DNA from: Gammaproteobacteria bacterium
Lineage (GTDB): Bacteria > Pseudomonadota > Gammaproteobacteria > Nitrosococcales > Methylophagaceae
Direction of reading: 5' to 3'
Assembly (NCBI GenBank): GCA_002402245.1
Contig: NVVP01000040.1
Location: 18,379-24,593, forward strand
Length of the DNA stretch: 6,215 bases
In this document: positions 1 through 5,994 of the stretch, one piece after another
Layout: each line of letters opens with the position of its first letter
How positions within the stretch are numbered: position 1 is the stretch's first letter
Notes under the pieces: model-generated
Told to the model about the DNA's origin: nothing
The model's input: the letters and a program-made list of their open reading frames with translations, nothing else
Database searches by the model: none
Program-made: the position numbers and the translations under genes

Positions 1-46
1 CGCCTGTTGGCGTATCAAGATCAGCGAAATGGCTTTGAATTTTCAT
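1..46 (-). CDS. Dienelactone hydrolase-family protein, N-terminal fragment
   Basis: Reading the minus strand from 46 gives an ATG followed by 15 open codons to the window edge, MKIQSHFADLDTPTG. The pattern of a short beta strand followed by 'DL.TPTG' resembles from memory the start of dienelactone hydrolase-family alpha/beta hydrolases, which hydrolyse cyclic ester bonds in aromatic degradation or act on unknown esters. A purine-rich Shine-Dalgarno-like stretch (AAAGAG, complement of 53-58) lies about six bases upstream of the ATG, which supports this start. The rest of the gene, including the catalytic Cys/Ser-Asp-His residues, is outside the window, so the family call rests on 15 residues. 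It is divergent from the metal-efflux cluster and the two share the intergenic region. Confidence 0.5.
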   Translation of the reverse strand, partial: MKIQSHFADLDTPTG

Positions 47-88
47 GTTAGCTCTTTGGTTTAGTTTTAAATAAGGTGTTTATAGCGA

Positions 89-99
89 GATATAATATC
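89..99. promoter_or_regulatory. Palindrome containing a perfect -10-like TATAAT
   Basis: GATATAATATC is a perfect 11-bp palindrome with a central A, and it contains a consensus TATAAT at 91-96 on the plus strand and TATTAT on the minus strand. It could serve as a -10 element in either direction between the divergent genes. No convincing -35 box sits at the right distance: the best on the plus strand is TTTAAA at 66-71 with a 19-bp spacer. AT-rich intergenic DNA produces such strings by chance, so this is only a candidate. Confidence 0.3.
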
Positions 100-101
100 G
101 A

Positions 102-118
102 ACCGGTATTGTACCCGT
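102..118. promoter_or_regulatory. Candidate operator, 17-bp near-palindrome
   Basis: ACCGGTA-TTG-TACCCGT is an inverted repeat with 7-base arms matching at six of seven positions around a 3-base centre; the inner GGTATTGTACC is a perfect dyad. It is the most GC-rich block of an otherwise very AT-rich intergenic region and lies directly upstream of the TTGACT box at 122-127, where an activator would bind. It also lies in the upstream region of the divergent hydrolase gene, so a shared regulator is possible. I do not recognise it as the site of a specific metal regulator. Confidence 0.35.
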
Positions 119-121
119 ATT

Positions 122-150
122 TTGACTGTTTTTTGTTACTTTAAAATAAA
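122..150 (+). promoter_or_regulatory. Candidate promoter for the efflux cluster
   Basis: TTGACT (122-127) is a five-of-six match to the -35 consensus. At a 17-bp spacing is AATAAA (145-150), a four-of-six -10 match; TAAAAA at 147-152 would give a 19-bp spacing, as in promoters activated by MerR-type regulators. Either way transcription would begin at about 157-160, just before the tandem repeat, leaving a leader of about 120 bases before the first gene. The -10 is weak, so an activator would probably be needed. Confidence 0.35.
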
Positions 151-156
151 AAGTAA
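136..156. repeat. AT-rich inverted repeat over the putative -10
   Basis: TTACTTT (136-142) and AAAGTAA (150-156) are perfect 7-base inverted arms separated by seven A/T bases. The element covers the likely -10 region, so a protein bound here could block RNA polymerase. The low complexity of the sequence means chance is a real alternative. Confidence 0.3.
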
Positions 157-170
157 GTAGGCTATTTATT

Positions 171-205
171 TGGCTATAGCCATGATGTTACTGAGGTTAT
201 AGCCA
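171..205 (+). promoter_or_regulatory. Leader RNA hairpin formed across the tandem repeat
   Basis: Bases 171-181 can pair with 195-205 as an 11-bp stem with a single G-U wobble (179 with 197) and a 13-base loop holding AUGAUG. A competing, weaker stem pairs 197-204 with 218-225, and 174-181 could also pair with 218-225. Because 197-204 is shared between the first two stems, they cannot form together. The second stem takes in part of the ATAGGAG string at 222-228, and a T-rich run begins ten bases further on (236-248). The layout could be an attenuator or just a consequence of the duplication; it does not match a riboswitch class I know. Confidence 0.3.
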
Positions 206-225
206 TGATGTTACTGAGGTTATAG
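175..225 (+). repeat. 23-bp unit in tandem, 2.2 copies
   Basis: Positions 175-197 and 198-220 are identical 23-base units (beginning TATAGCC, containing ATGATG, ending CTGAGGT), followed by the first five bases of a third copy (221-225). The copies are exactly identical, which suggests a recent duplication by slippage or selection for both. Each copy contains the same start-codon pair followed by four codons and TAG (182-202 and 205-225), but neither has a ribosome binding site, so these mini-frames are probably incidental. The repeat lies in the presumed leader of the efflux cluster. Confidence 0.9.
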
Positions 226-278
226 GAGTTGTGTGTTTTTATTTTTTTAAGTAAAGCCTTTCTGCTAAACTAAGCTTT

Positions 279-593
279 ATGAAATCCTATTCTTTAATCA
301 TTTTTATCATCTTTAATATGTTGGCCATAAACGTGGCATCAGCAGTTAATGTCGATGGTCAAGATATTGAATATCATGAATTAGATATTCAGCAGCATGA
401 TCATGATGATTTAAGCGAAGCGGATGATGACACTGATTGTAATCATTCATGCCATATCTCATCACATATGATTGGTTTAATTTCTTCAAACACACATTTG
501 TTTGCTACTGATAACTACTCTGCTTCTTTTCGCAGTCATATCAAGACTGTATCGCTAGTTTTAAAGTTACGAGCTCGCCCACCTAAAGCCTGA
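279..593 (+). CDS. Small exported His/Cys-rich metal-binding protein, CzcI-like
   Basis: This 104-residue protein has a Sec signal peptide: Lys2, a hydrophobic run at about 5-20, and an ASA cleavage site (20-22), leaving a mature periplasmic protein of about 82 residues. The mature part is acidic and rich in His (33, 40, 42, 56, 59, 63), with a compact CNHSCH motif at 54-59 and an acidic run (49-53) before it, suitable for binding a transition metal. The C-terminus has a positively charged RARPPKA tail. Length, signal peptide, metal-ligand cluster and position ahead of an efflux operon resemble the small CzcI-type proteins that accompany czc systems, although I cannot confirm homology by eye. 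The ATG at 279 is the only usable start: an in-frame stop lies at 252-254 and later Met codons would destroy the signal peptide. It has almost no Shine-Dalgarno sequence. It is probably co-transcribed with the adaptor 79 bp downstream and may buffer or sense periplasmic metal. Confidence 0.75.
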   Translation: MKSYSLIIFIIFNMLAINVASAVNVDGQDIEYHELDIQQHDHDDLSEADDDTDCNHSCHISSHMIGLISSNTHLFATDNYSASFRSHIKTVSLVLKLRARPPKA

Positions 594-662
594 TTTATAA
601 AATCTAAATACTGTCTTGTGGATTTGATTATTCACCTGCCAGCCATATTTTATATTCCAATC

Positions 663-666
663 AGGG
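663..666 (+). promoter_or_regulatory. Ribosome binding site of the adaptor gene
   Basis: AGGG lies six bases before the ATG at 673. It is a modest Shine-Dalgarno match but well spaced, and supports the start that gives an intact signal peptide. Confidence 0.5.
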
Positions 667-672
667 TTTCCC

Positions 673-1845
673 ATGAAAACTACAAATCGAATTAAATCGA
701 TATTGCTTAGTTGTGCATTAATTCAACTACTTTTCCCTCTCATACTCAGTGCTGAGCAACATAATGAGCATGACGAGCACCAACAACATACGCAACACGA
801 AGAGAGTGACGAACATGAACAAGGCGTCGTCACCTTATCAACACAACAGATGGATGCCGCCGGTATTAAAGTCAGCTCATTAGCATTGAGTGAAGTAAAT
901 ACTATTGTTAATGCGCCAGGAAGAGTCGTATTTAACCGTTATAAAACAGTGTCGATTACACCTAGAATTACCTCACAACTGGTTAAACGTTATGTTGCTT
1001 TGGGCGATAGCGTTAAGCGTGGCCAAGCTATTGCTAGCTTATCTAGTGTCGACATGGCCGAAGCTCAAGGTAATTTATTATTAATGCATCGGGAATGGAG
1101 TCGAGTCCAAAAACTAGGCACCAATATTATTACTGAAAAGCGCTATACACAATCACGTGTAGATTGGCAGTTAGCCAAAGCTAGAGCGATTGCCTATGGT
1201 ATGACTGAAAATCAAGTCACCTCATTTGTTAAAAATAAACAGTTTTCTAAAGCGAATGGTTTATTTACTCTGGTATCGCCTATTAATGGCACTGTTTTAG
1301 AAGAAGATTATATTAAGGGCCAGCAAGTTGAGGCTGGGGATGAAATTAACCTAATTACCGATGAATCTAGTTTGTGGGTGTTGGCTAATGTCTCGCCCAA
1401 ATTAGCACGTAATATCCGTGTGGGTAATAAGGCTACCGTTCACGTTGATGAGCAGATTTATCCGGCTAAGGTGATACAAATATCACATAGTGTTAATGAA
1501 GTTACACGCACTAATCTGGTTCGTTTAGGTGTGGATAATAAGCTGGATGAATTACATAGTGGTTTGTTTGTTGATACGCAAATTCAATTAGAAAATAAGT
1601 CTAAAACGATGGTTTTAACCGTCTCTGATTCAGCTTTATTACGCAGTGAAGATGGCGATTGGCAAGTCATGGTTGAGCAAGATCATCCCACTGAGTTTAA
1701 AGCGGTAGAGGTTTTAGTTAAGCGTGTTATTAATGGTATAGCGGTGATTGAAGGGTTAGAGCCAGGCACATCCATTGTCACTCAAGGTGCTTTTTTTGTT
1801 CAGTCTGAACTGGCAAAAGGCAACTTTGAAGTTCATAACCACTAA
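673..1845 (+). CDS. czcB: Heavy-metal RND efflux periplasmic adaptor (CzcB/CusB type)
   Basis: This 390-residue protein is the membrane-fusion subunit that bridges an inner-membrane RND pump and an outer-membrane channel. A signal peptide with hydrophobic core at 10-25 ends at LSA (25-27). The mature N-terminus is His-rich (30, 33, 36, 39, 42, 48), where E. coli CusB has its metal-binding methionines. It is followed by a barrel strand region (about 52-92), a biotinyl-lipoyl half-motif (93-125, with GDSVKRGQAIASL), a short helical hairpin (about 126-195), the second lipoyl half (197-230, with SPINGTVLEEDYIKGQQVEAGDEI), a beta-barrel (232-306) and a membrane-proximal domain (310-384). The short hairpin and length are typical of CzcB/CusB adaptors. 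Cys14 is within the hydrophobic core without a good lipobox, so a lipoprotein is unlikely. It ends with HNH. The stop is 14 bp before the pump start, so they are one operon. His ligands favour a divalent metal, but the substrate is inferred. Confidence 0.9.
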   Translation: MKTTNRIKSILLSCALIQLLFPLILSAEQHNEHDEHQQHTQHEESDEHEQGVVTLSTQQMDAAGIKVSSLALSEVNTIVNAPGRVVFNRYKTVSITPRITSQLVKRYVALGDSVKRGQAIASLSSVDMAEAQGNLLLMHREWSRVQKLGTNIITEKRYTQSRVDWQLAKARAIAYGMTENQVTSFVKNKQFSKANGLFTLVSPINGTVLEEDYIKGQQVEAGDEINLITDESSLWVLANVSPKLARNIRVGNKATVHVDEQIYPAKVIQISHSVNEVTRTNLVRLGVDNKLDELHSGLFVDTQIQLENKSKTMVLTVSDSALLRSEDGDWQVMVEQDHPTEFKAVEVLVKRVINGIAVIEGLEPGTSIVTQGAFFVQSELAKGNFEVHNH

Positions 1846-1849
1846 TATT

Positions 1850-1853
1850 AGGA
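1850..1853 (+). promoter_or_regulatory. Ribosome binding site of the pump gene
   Basis: AGGA lies six bases before the ATG at 1860, within the 14-bp gap after the adaptor stop. This fixes the pump start at the first Met of the conserved N-terminal amphipathic segment. Confidence 0.65.
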
Positions 1854-1859
1854 ACCACT

Positions 1860-4800
1860 ATGTTTAACTTATTAATAGAGCGCGCTGTAAGCAACCGCTT
1901 GATGGTTGTTTTAGTGTTAGTTTCATCATTACTCGCTGCCATGCTGGTGATACCTAAACTTAATTTAGATGCCTTTCCTGATGTATCCAATGTGCAAGTT
2001 TCAATTAACACTGTATCAGAAGGGTTGGCATCAGAAGAGGTGGAGAAGTTAATCACCTTTCCAATAGAAGCGGTGATGTACAGCTTGCCCAATGTGGAAG
2101 AGGTACGCTCAATTTCAAAAACAGGTTTGTCGATTGTGACGGTGGTATTTGAAGAGGGTACGGATATCTACTTTGCTCGCCAACTGGTTTTTGAACGCTT
2201 ACAAGCAGCAAAAGAACAGGTACCAGAAGGTGTTGGTCTGCCACAAATCGGCCCTAATACATCAGGCTTAAGTATGGTGTTTCAGTATGTTTTAGAAGCG
2301 GATGATCCTGAACAATATAATTTGATGGAATTACGTAGCTTGAATGACTGGCTGGTAAAGTTATTGTTGATGCCAGTTGAAGGTGTCACTGAAATTTTGT
2401 CTTTTGGTGGTGAAGTACGTCAATACCAAGTCAAAGTCGATCCTAATAAACTACTTTCTTATAATATTAGTGTTGATGATATTGCCGCTGCGATAGAAAA
2501 AAACAATCGTAATTCAGGCGGTTGGTATATGAATCGTGGTGATGAGCAATTACTCATTCGTGGAGTGGGCTGGTTAAGTCCTGAGCAAGAGGGTTTAGCC
2601 GATATTGCTGCTATTCCACTTAAACAAGAAGCGGGCAGTATTGTTCATATTGGTGATGTGGCAAAAGTAGAATTCGGTGCTGAAATTCGTCAAGGTGCGG
2701 TTACCCTATCTCGTCGAGATAAAAATGGTGTTGCAGAGTCATTAGGTGAAGTAATGACGGGTGTCGTATTAAAACGAATGGGCGCCAATACTAAAGCGAC
2801 TATTGATAGTATTCATGCTCGCTTGCCATTGATTCAACAAGCCTTACCTGATGGAGTGACAATTAAGCCGATCTACGATCAATCTGTTTTAGTGGAACAA
2901 GCAGTTTCTACTGTTAATACTGCCTTGATAGAAGCCAGTGTATTGATTTTAGTTACCTTATTGTTTTTCTTAATGAATCTACGTGCCACGGTATTAGTAT
3001 TATTATCGGTTCCTTTATCAATAGGCCTGGCTTTGATGGTTATGGCTTATTGGAATATATCGGCCAACCTAATGTCATTGGGGGGATTAGCCATTGCAAT
3101 AGGTATTATTGTCGATGGTTCGGTGGTGATGATGGAAACTATTTATAAGCGACTTGCTGATAATGAACAGAGTCGTTTAACTGATATTCCTGCATTAATT
3201 ATCGCCTCGGCCCAAGAAGTAGCTAGGCCAATTTTCTTTGCCGTTATTATCATTACGATTGTTTTTGCACCTTTGTTTTCATTACAGGGTGTTGAAGGCA
3301 AGCTGTTTCAGCCCATGGCTGTTTCAATTATTTTGGCGATGTTAGCTTCACTATTAGTAGCTTTAATTGTGGTGCCTGCACTGGCTGCCTACTTGTTTAA
3401 AACAAGAGTAAAAGAAAAGATTAACCCCGTCTTTGTACTAATCGAAAATAGCTACCGCTTTATGTTGTTAGCAGCATTAAAAGCCAAGTCGATTGTTGTT
3501 ATTACTTCGGCAGGGTTATTTGTTGGAGCTGTATTATTAATCCCCCAGCTTGGTACTGAGTTTGTGCCAGAGTTAGAAGAAGGAACCATGAATGTACGTA
3601 TTACCTTGGCTCCCTCGGCAAGTATGGCTACATCATTGACTGTGGCGACTAAAATAGAACATATCCTAATGGGGTTTCCTGAAGTAAATTATGCCACTAG
3701 CCGTATTGGTCGAGCTGAAATAGGAGGAGATCCTGAGCCAGTATCTAATATAGAAATATATATTGGCACTAAGCCAGTGAATGAATGGACCAGTGCTGAT
3801 AACCGACAAGCATTACAAGTGTTAATGGAGGAAAAAATGTCTGTTATGCCTGGCTTATTGTTTTCATTTTCACAACCTATTGCCACACGAGTAGATGAGT
3901 TATTATCAGGCACTAAAGCACAATTGGCGATTAAACTTTTTGGCCCAGATTTAAAGGTGTTAGCTGACAAAGGATCGGCAATAGAACAACTGGTCAAAAG
4001 TATTTCAGGAAGCACCGCTGTCGCAATGGAACAGATTAGTGGCGAAGCACAATTAGTGATTAGACCGAATAGAAAACTACTTGCACGCTATGATATTTCT
4101 ATTGACCAAGTGATGAGTTTGGTTAGTGACTCTATTGGTGGTAAAACAGCTGGGCAAGTTATTAATGGCAATGAACGTTACGATATTTATGTGCGTTTGG
4201 ATGATAAATATCGCGATAATATTCAAAGTATTAAATCGCTCATATTACAATCAAGCAGTGGTGCATGGCTAAGGTTAGAAGATGTTGCAAATGTGGAAAT
4301 AGAGTCAGGTTCTCCCCAAATTAGACGTGAAGATGTACAGCGTCGAGTAGTGATTGAAGCCAATGTTCAAGATCGTGATATGGGAGGTTTCGTCGCTGAA
4401 ATTAATCAACGTATCAAGCAAGATATTGACCTACCGGCCGGCTACTCTGTCGCCTATGGAGGACAGTTCGAAAATCAACAACGTGCCCAAAAACGACTTA
4501 TGATTGTAGTGCCATTGGCCTTAGGTTTAATATTTCTACTACTGTACTTTGCCTTTAATTCCTTTGGGCAGGCGCTACTTATCATGCTTAATGTACCGCT
4601 GGCATTGATTGGCGGTATTGTGGCTTTATATATATCAGGGCAATATTTATCTGTTCCTGGCTCGATAGGCTTTATTGCCTTATTTGGCCTTGCGGTATTA
4701 AATGGAGTGGTGATGGTCAATGCCATTAATCAACGGCTTGAGTTTGTAAAAGATGTGAATCAAGCTATATTTGAAGGTGCATTAGCCCGATTAAGACCCG

Positions 4801-4976
4801 TGTTAATGACCGCATCGATCACAGTTTTAGGGCTTATACCAATGTTATTATCTACAGGCATTGGTTCTGAAATTCAACGACCACTAGCAACCGTAGTGAT
4901 TGGAGGAATGGTCAGTGCGACGCTACTCACTTTATTTATTGTGCCTGTTTTATATAGTCTCTTTTCTAAAAAATAG
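1860..4976 (+). CDS. czcA: Heavy-metal efflux RND pump (CzcA/CusA type, HME-RND)
   Basis: This 1038-residue, full-length inner-membrane proton/metal antiporter has the duplicated RND layout: TM1 at about 14-32, a periplasmic domain, TM2-6 at about 350-510, TM7 at 544-561, a second periplasmic domain, and TM8-12 at about 881-1033. Family landmarks are the LDAFPDVSN string after TM1 and FVPELEEG at 568-575 after TM7. TM4 reads AIGIIVDGSVVMMET (413-427). By alignment with CzcA of Cupriavidus, Asp408 and Glu415 of its proton relay correspond to Asp419 and Glu426 here, while its Asp402 is Ala413 as in CusA, and the usual Asn after the Glu is Thr427. The three Cu(I)/Ag(I) methionines of E. coli CusA (573, 623, 672) align with Glu571, Asn630 and Glu680, so monovalent copper or silver is unlikely and a divalent cation more so. 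It is co-transcribed with the adaptor. No outer-membrane channel gene is present nearby. Exact metal is unknown. Confidence 0.95.
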   Translation: MFNLLIERAVSNRLMVVLVLVSSLLAAMLVIPKLNLDAFPDVSNVQVSINTVSEGLASEEVEKLITFPIEAVMYSLPNVEEVRSISKTGLSIVTVVFEEGTDIYFARQLVFERLQAAKEQVPEGVGLPQIGPNTSGLSMVFQYVLEADDPEQYNLMELRSLNDWLVKLLLMPVEGVTEILSFGGEVRQYQVKVDPNKLLSYNISVDDIAAAIEKNNRNSGGWYMNRGDEQLLIRGVGWLSPEQEGLADIAAIPLKQEAGSIVHIGDVAKVEFGAEIRQGAVTLSRRDKNGVAESLGEVMTGVVLKRMGANTKATIDSIHARLPLIQQALPDGVTIKPIYDQSVLVEQAVSTVNTALIEASVLILVTLLFFLMNLRATVLVLLSVPLSIGLALMVMAYWNISANLMSLGGLAIAIGIIVDGSVVMMETIYKRLADNEQSRLTDIPALIIASAQEVARPIFFAVIIITIVFAPLFSLQGVEGKLFQPMAVSIILAMLASLLVALIVVPALAAYLFKTRVKEKINPVFVLIENSYRFMLLAALKAKSIVVITSAGLFVGAVLLIPQLGTEFVPELEEGTMNVRITLAPSASMATSLTVATKIEHILMGFPEVNYATSRIGRAEIGGDPEPVSNIEIYIGTKPVNEWTSADNRQALQVLMEEKMSVMPGLLFSFSQPIATRVDELLSGTKAQLAIKLFGPDLKVLADKGSAIEQLVKSISGSTAVAMEQISGEAQLVIRPNRKLLARYDISIDQVMSLVSDSIGGKTAGQVINGNERYDIYVRLDDKYRDNIQSIKSLILQSSSGAWLRLEDVANVEIESGSPQIRREDVQRRVVIEANVQDRDMGGFVAEINQRIKQDIDLPAGYSVAYGGQFENQQRAQKRLMIVVPLALGLIFLLLYFAFNSFGQALLIMLNVPLALIGGIVALYISGQYLSVPGSIGFIALFGLAVLNGVVMVNAINQRLEFVKDVNQAIFEGALARLRPVLMTASITVLGLIPMLLSTGIGSEIQRPLATVVIGGMVSATLLTLFIVPVLYSLFSKK

Positions 4977-5030
4977 TTTAAGTAGGATTTTCTAGTCTAA
5001 TAAAATAGAAGACTGACCGTTAGCTTTTAT

Positions 5031-5035
5031 GGAGG
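5031..5035 (+). promoter_or_regulatory. Ribosome binding site deciding the start at 5041
   Basis: GGAGG lies five bases before the ATG at 5041, a near-perfect Shine-Dalgarno sequence at ideal spacing. An in-frame ATG at 5029 overlaps this site and has no ribosome binding site of its own, so the downstream ATG is the likelier start. Confidence 0.75.
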
Positions 5036-5040
5036 AAAAG

Positions 5041-5427
5041 ATGATTAATCAATGTTACCAATGTAAAAAGTCAATTTCGACACTATTGAAGCTTAGGTAT
5101 TTATCGTTAGAGTCGGGTTATTACTGTCCACATTGCCGTAATGAACTTAGTTTTTCTTTACCGTGGGCTTTACTGTGTATTTTGACAAGTATTGCTCTTG
5201 GCCCATTGCTAGCGGCTTATGTAAATCAATTAATATCAACTGATTTCGACACAGCGTTATTTGTGGTCGTGTGGCTAGCAGTGACTTTGGTGGGGATATT
5301 ATTAACCGTCTCATTTTTGCCATTAAAGCCGTATAAAGATTGGGGGTACGTTATTTTTATAGTCTGGATGGTGGTTATGTTTGGTTTAGGATTTACAGCT
5401 ATTATCTATGGATTACTTGGATTGTAA
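5041..5427 (+). CDS. Zinc-ribbon membrane protein of unknown function, three TM segments
   Basis: This 128-residue protein starts at the ATG placed by the strong ribosome binding site (132 residues if the ATG at 5029 is used). The cytoplasmic N-terminus carries two CxxC knuckles, Cys5/Cys8 and Cys29/Cys32 (CYQC and CPHC), 20 residues apart, the spacing of a zinc ribbon. Three hydrophobic segments follow at about 41-61, 71-93 and 103-126, with a conserved-looking LKPYKDWGY linker between the last two. I do not recognise the family; small zinc-ribbon proteins with a few TM helices are common among uncharacterised bacterial proteins. It lies 64 bp after the pump on the same strand with no strong terminator between, so it may be read from the same transcript, but nothing in it ties it to metal export beyond the likely zinc site. 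Confidence 0.8.
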   Translation: MINQCYQCKKSISTLLKLRYLSLESGYYCPHCRNELSFSLPWALLCILTSIALGPLLAAYVNQLISTDFDTALFVVVWLAVTLVGILLTVSFLPLKPYKDWGYVIFIVWMVVMFGLGFTAIIYGLLGL

Positions 5428-5459
5428 TAAACACAGTTTAATTAAATTTCTAGTGTTTA
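5428..5459. terminator. Weak bidirectional terminator between convergent genes
   Basis: TAAACAC (5428-5434) and GTGTTTA (5453-5459) form a perfect 7-bp stem, and the loop contains a second perfect palindrome, TTTAATTAAA (5437-5446). It fills the gap between two convergent genes and includes the stop codon of the minus-strand one. The stem is AT-rich and no uridine tract follows on either side, so it is at best a poor intrinsic terminator; its placement is the main support. Confidence 0.35.
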
Positions 5460-5864
5460 GTCAGGAAACTTAGCCACTTTATCGGCTTCTAGTCCGGCTT
5501 TATGCCACTGAGTTTGTTCTGAGCAGAATATCTGTGCATCAGGTAGTTTAGAGGGTTCTTCATTTAAGCTACCTGCCGGTACGATTAAAAATTGGCCTGT
5601 AGATGAAAGATAAGGCAAGCCTGAACCACATTCAGTGCAGAATACTTTAGCAAATGAACGAGTAGGGTGTTCATAACGGCGAGTGTGTTCGACGCCTTTA
5701 TCCCAATTAATATTTTCAGCGTAGGTGAATAAGTTGGCAGCATGAGCCGAGCCGGTAAGCTTTCTGCATTGCTCGCAATGGCAAAAAAAGAACTTACTAA
5801 AGTCATCCTCAAGGCTATAACTTACCTTGCCACAACAACAGCCACCGGTAATTTTCTTAGTCAT
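5457..5864 (-). CDS. GFA-family zinc protein (CENP-V/GFA domain)
   Basis: This 135-residue protein is a single complete GFA domain, the fold of the glutathione-dependent formaldehyde-activating enzyme of Paracoccus and of centromere protein V. The zinc ligands are all visible: GGCCCG with Cys9 and Cys11, the CHCEQCRK motif with Cys28, Cys30 and Cys33, and CTECGS with Cys76 and Cys79. The family usually binds one structural and one catalytic zinc through these cysteines. Length is normal for a stand-alone member. Most family members have no proven reaction, so formaldehyde-glutathione adduct formation should not be assumed. The start at 5864 has GGAAA about six bases upstream and the family's first conserved glycine is seven residues in, so it fits. 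It is convergent to the zinc-ribbon gene and not part of the efflux operon. Confidence 0.93.
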   Translation of the reverse strand: MTKKITGGCCCGKVSYSLEDDFSKFFFCHCEQCRKLTGSAHAANLFTYAENINWDKGVEHTRRYEHPTRSFAKVFCTECGSGLPYLSSTGQFLIVPAGSLNEEPSKLPDAQIFCSEQTQWHKAGLEADKVAKFPD

Positions 5865-5994
5865 AGCATTTCCATCGTTAGGTATAAGTGAGGCCAGTTT
5901 ACTTCTAGTTGCTTAGAGATAGCTTAACTACAATATCATTGAAAAGTATCACAGCTAAGCATGCTGCCCGTTTTGAAGCCTGTTTTTAACCATT
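5865..5994. other. Intergenic stretch upstream of the GFA gene
   Basis: I see no gene in these 130 bases. They must contain the GFA gene's promoter unless it is read through from the small membrane-protein gene, but no pair of boxes on the minus strand is convincing. Two minor structures are visible: the perfect palindrome AGCATGCT at 5958-5965, and a near-tandem 12-base repeat, GCCCGTTTTGAA (5966-5977) and GCCTGTTTTTAA (5978-5989), matching at ten of twelve bases. Confidence 0.5.

Noticed and set aside
175..225. Tandem repeat considered as a CRISPR array or replication iterons
   Set aside because: The units abut with no spacers, and there are only two full copies and no replication or cas genes nearby.
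706..720. Lipoprotein signal at Cys14 of the adaptor
   Set aside because: Cys14 falls early in an uninterrupted hydrophobic core that continues to residue 25, and the LLSC context is a poor lipobox; a normal signal peptidase site at 25-27 fits better.
1778..2244. Two overlapping minus-strand reading frames antisense to the adaptor end and pump start
   Set aside because: They lie opposite well-conserved coding sequence, have no ribosome binding sites and their translations show no domain or membrane pattern; they are shadows of the pump's codons.
3689..4015. Minus-strand frame of 108 codons inside the pump gene
   Set aside because: It is fully antisense to the conserved second periplasmic domain, and its Cys/Ser-rich translation is typical of reversed coding sequence.
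4475..4726. Minus-strand frame of 83 codons inside the pump gene
   Set aside because: It is antisense to TM8-11 of the pump, without a start signal or recognisable protein features.
4990..5014. Hairpin after the pump considered as a terminator (TTCTA/TAGAA or AGTCT/AGACT)
   Set aside because: Both stems are only 5 bp, overlap each other, have 11-base loops and no following T-run.
5585..5812. Alternative minus-strand frame within the GFA gene
   Set aside because: The GFA frame carries all the zinc-ligand motifs; this overlapping frame has none and no ribosome binding site.
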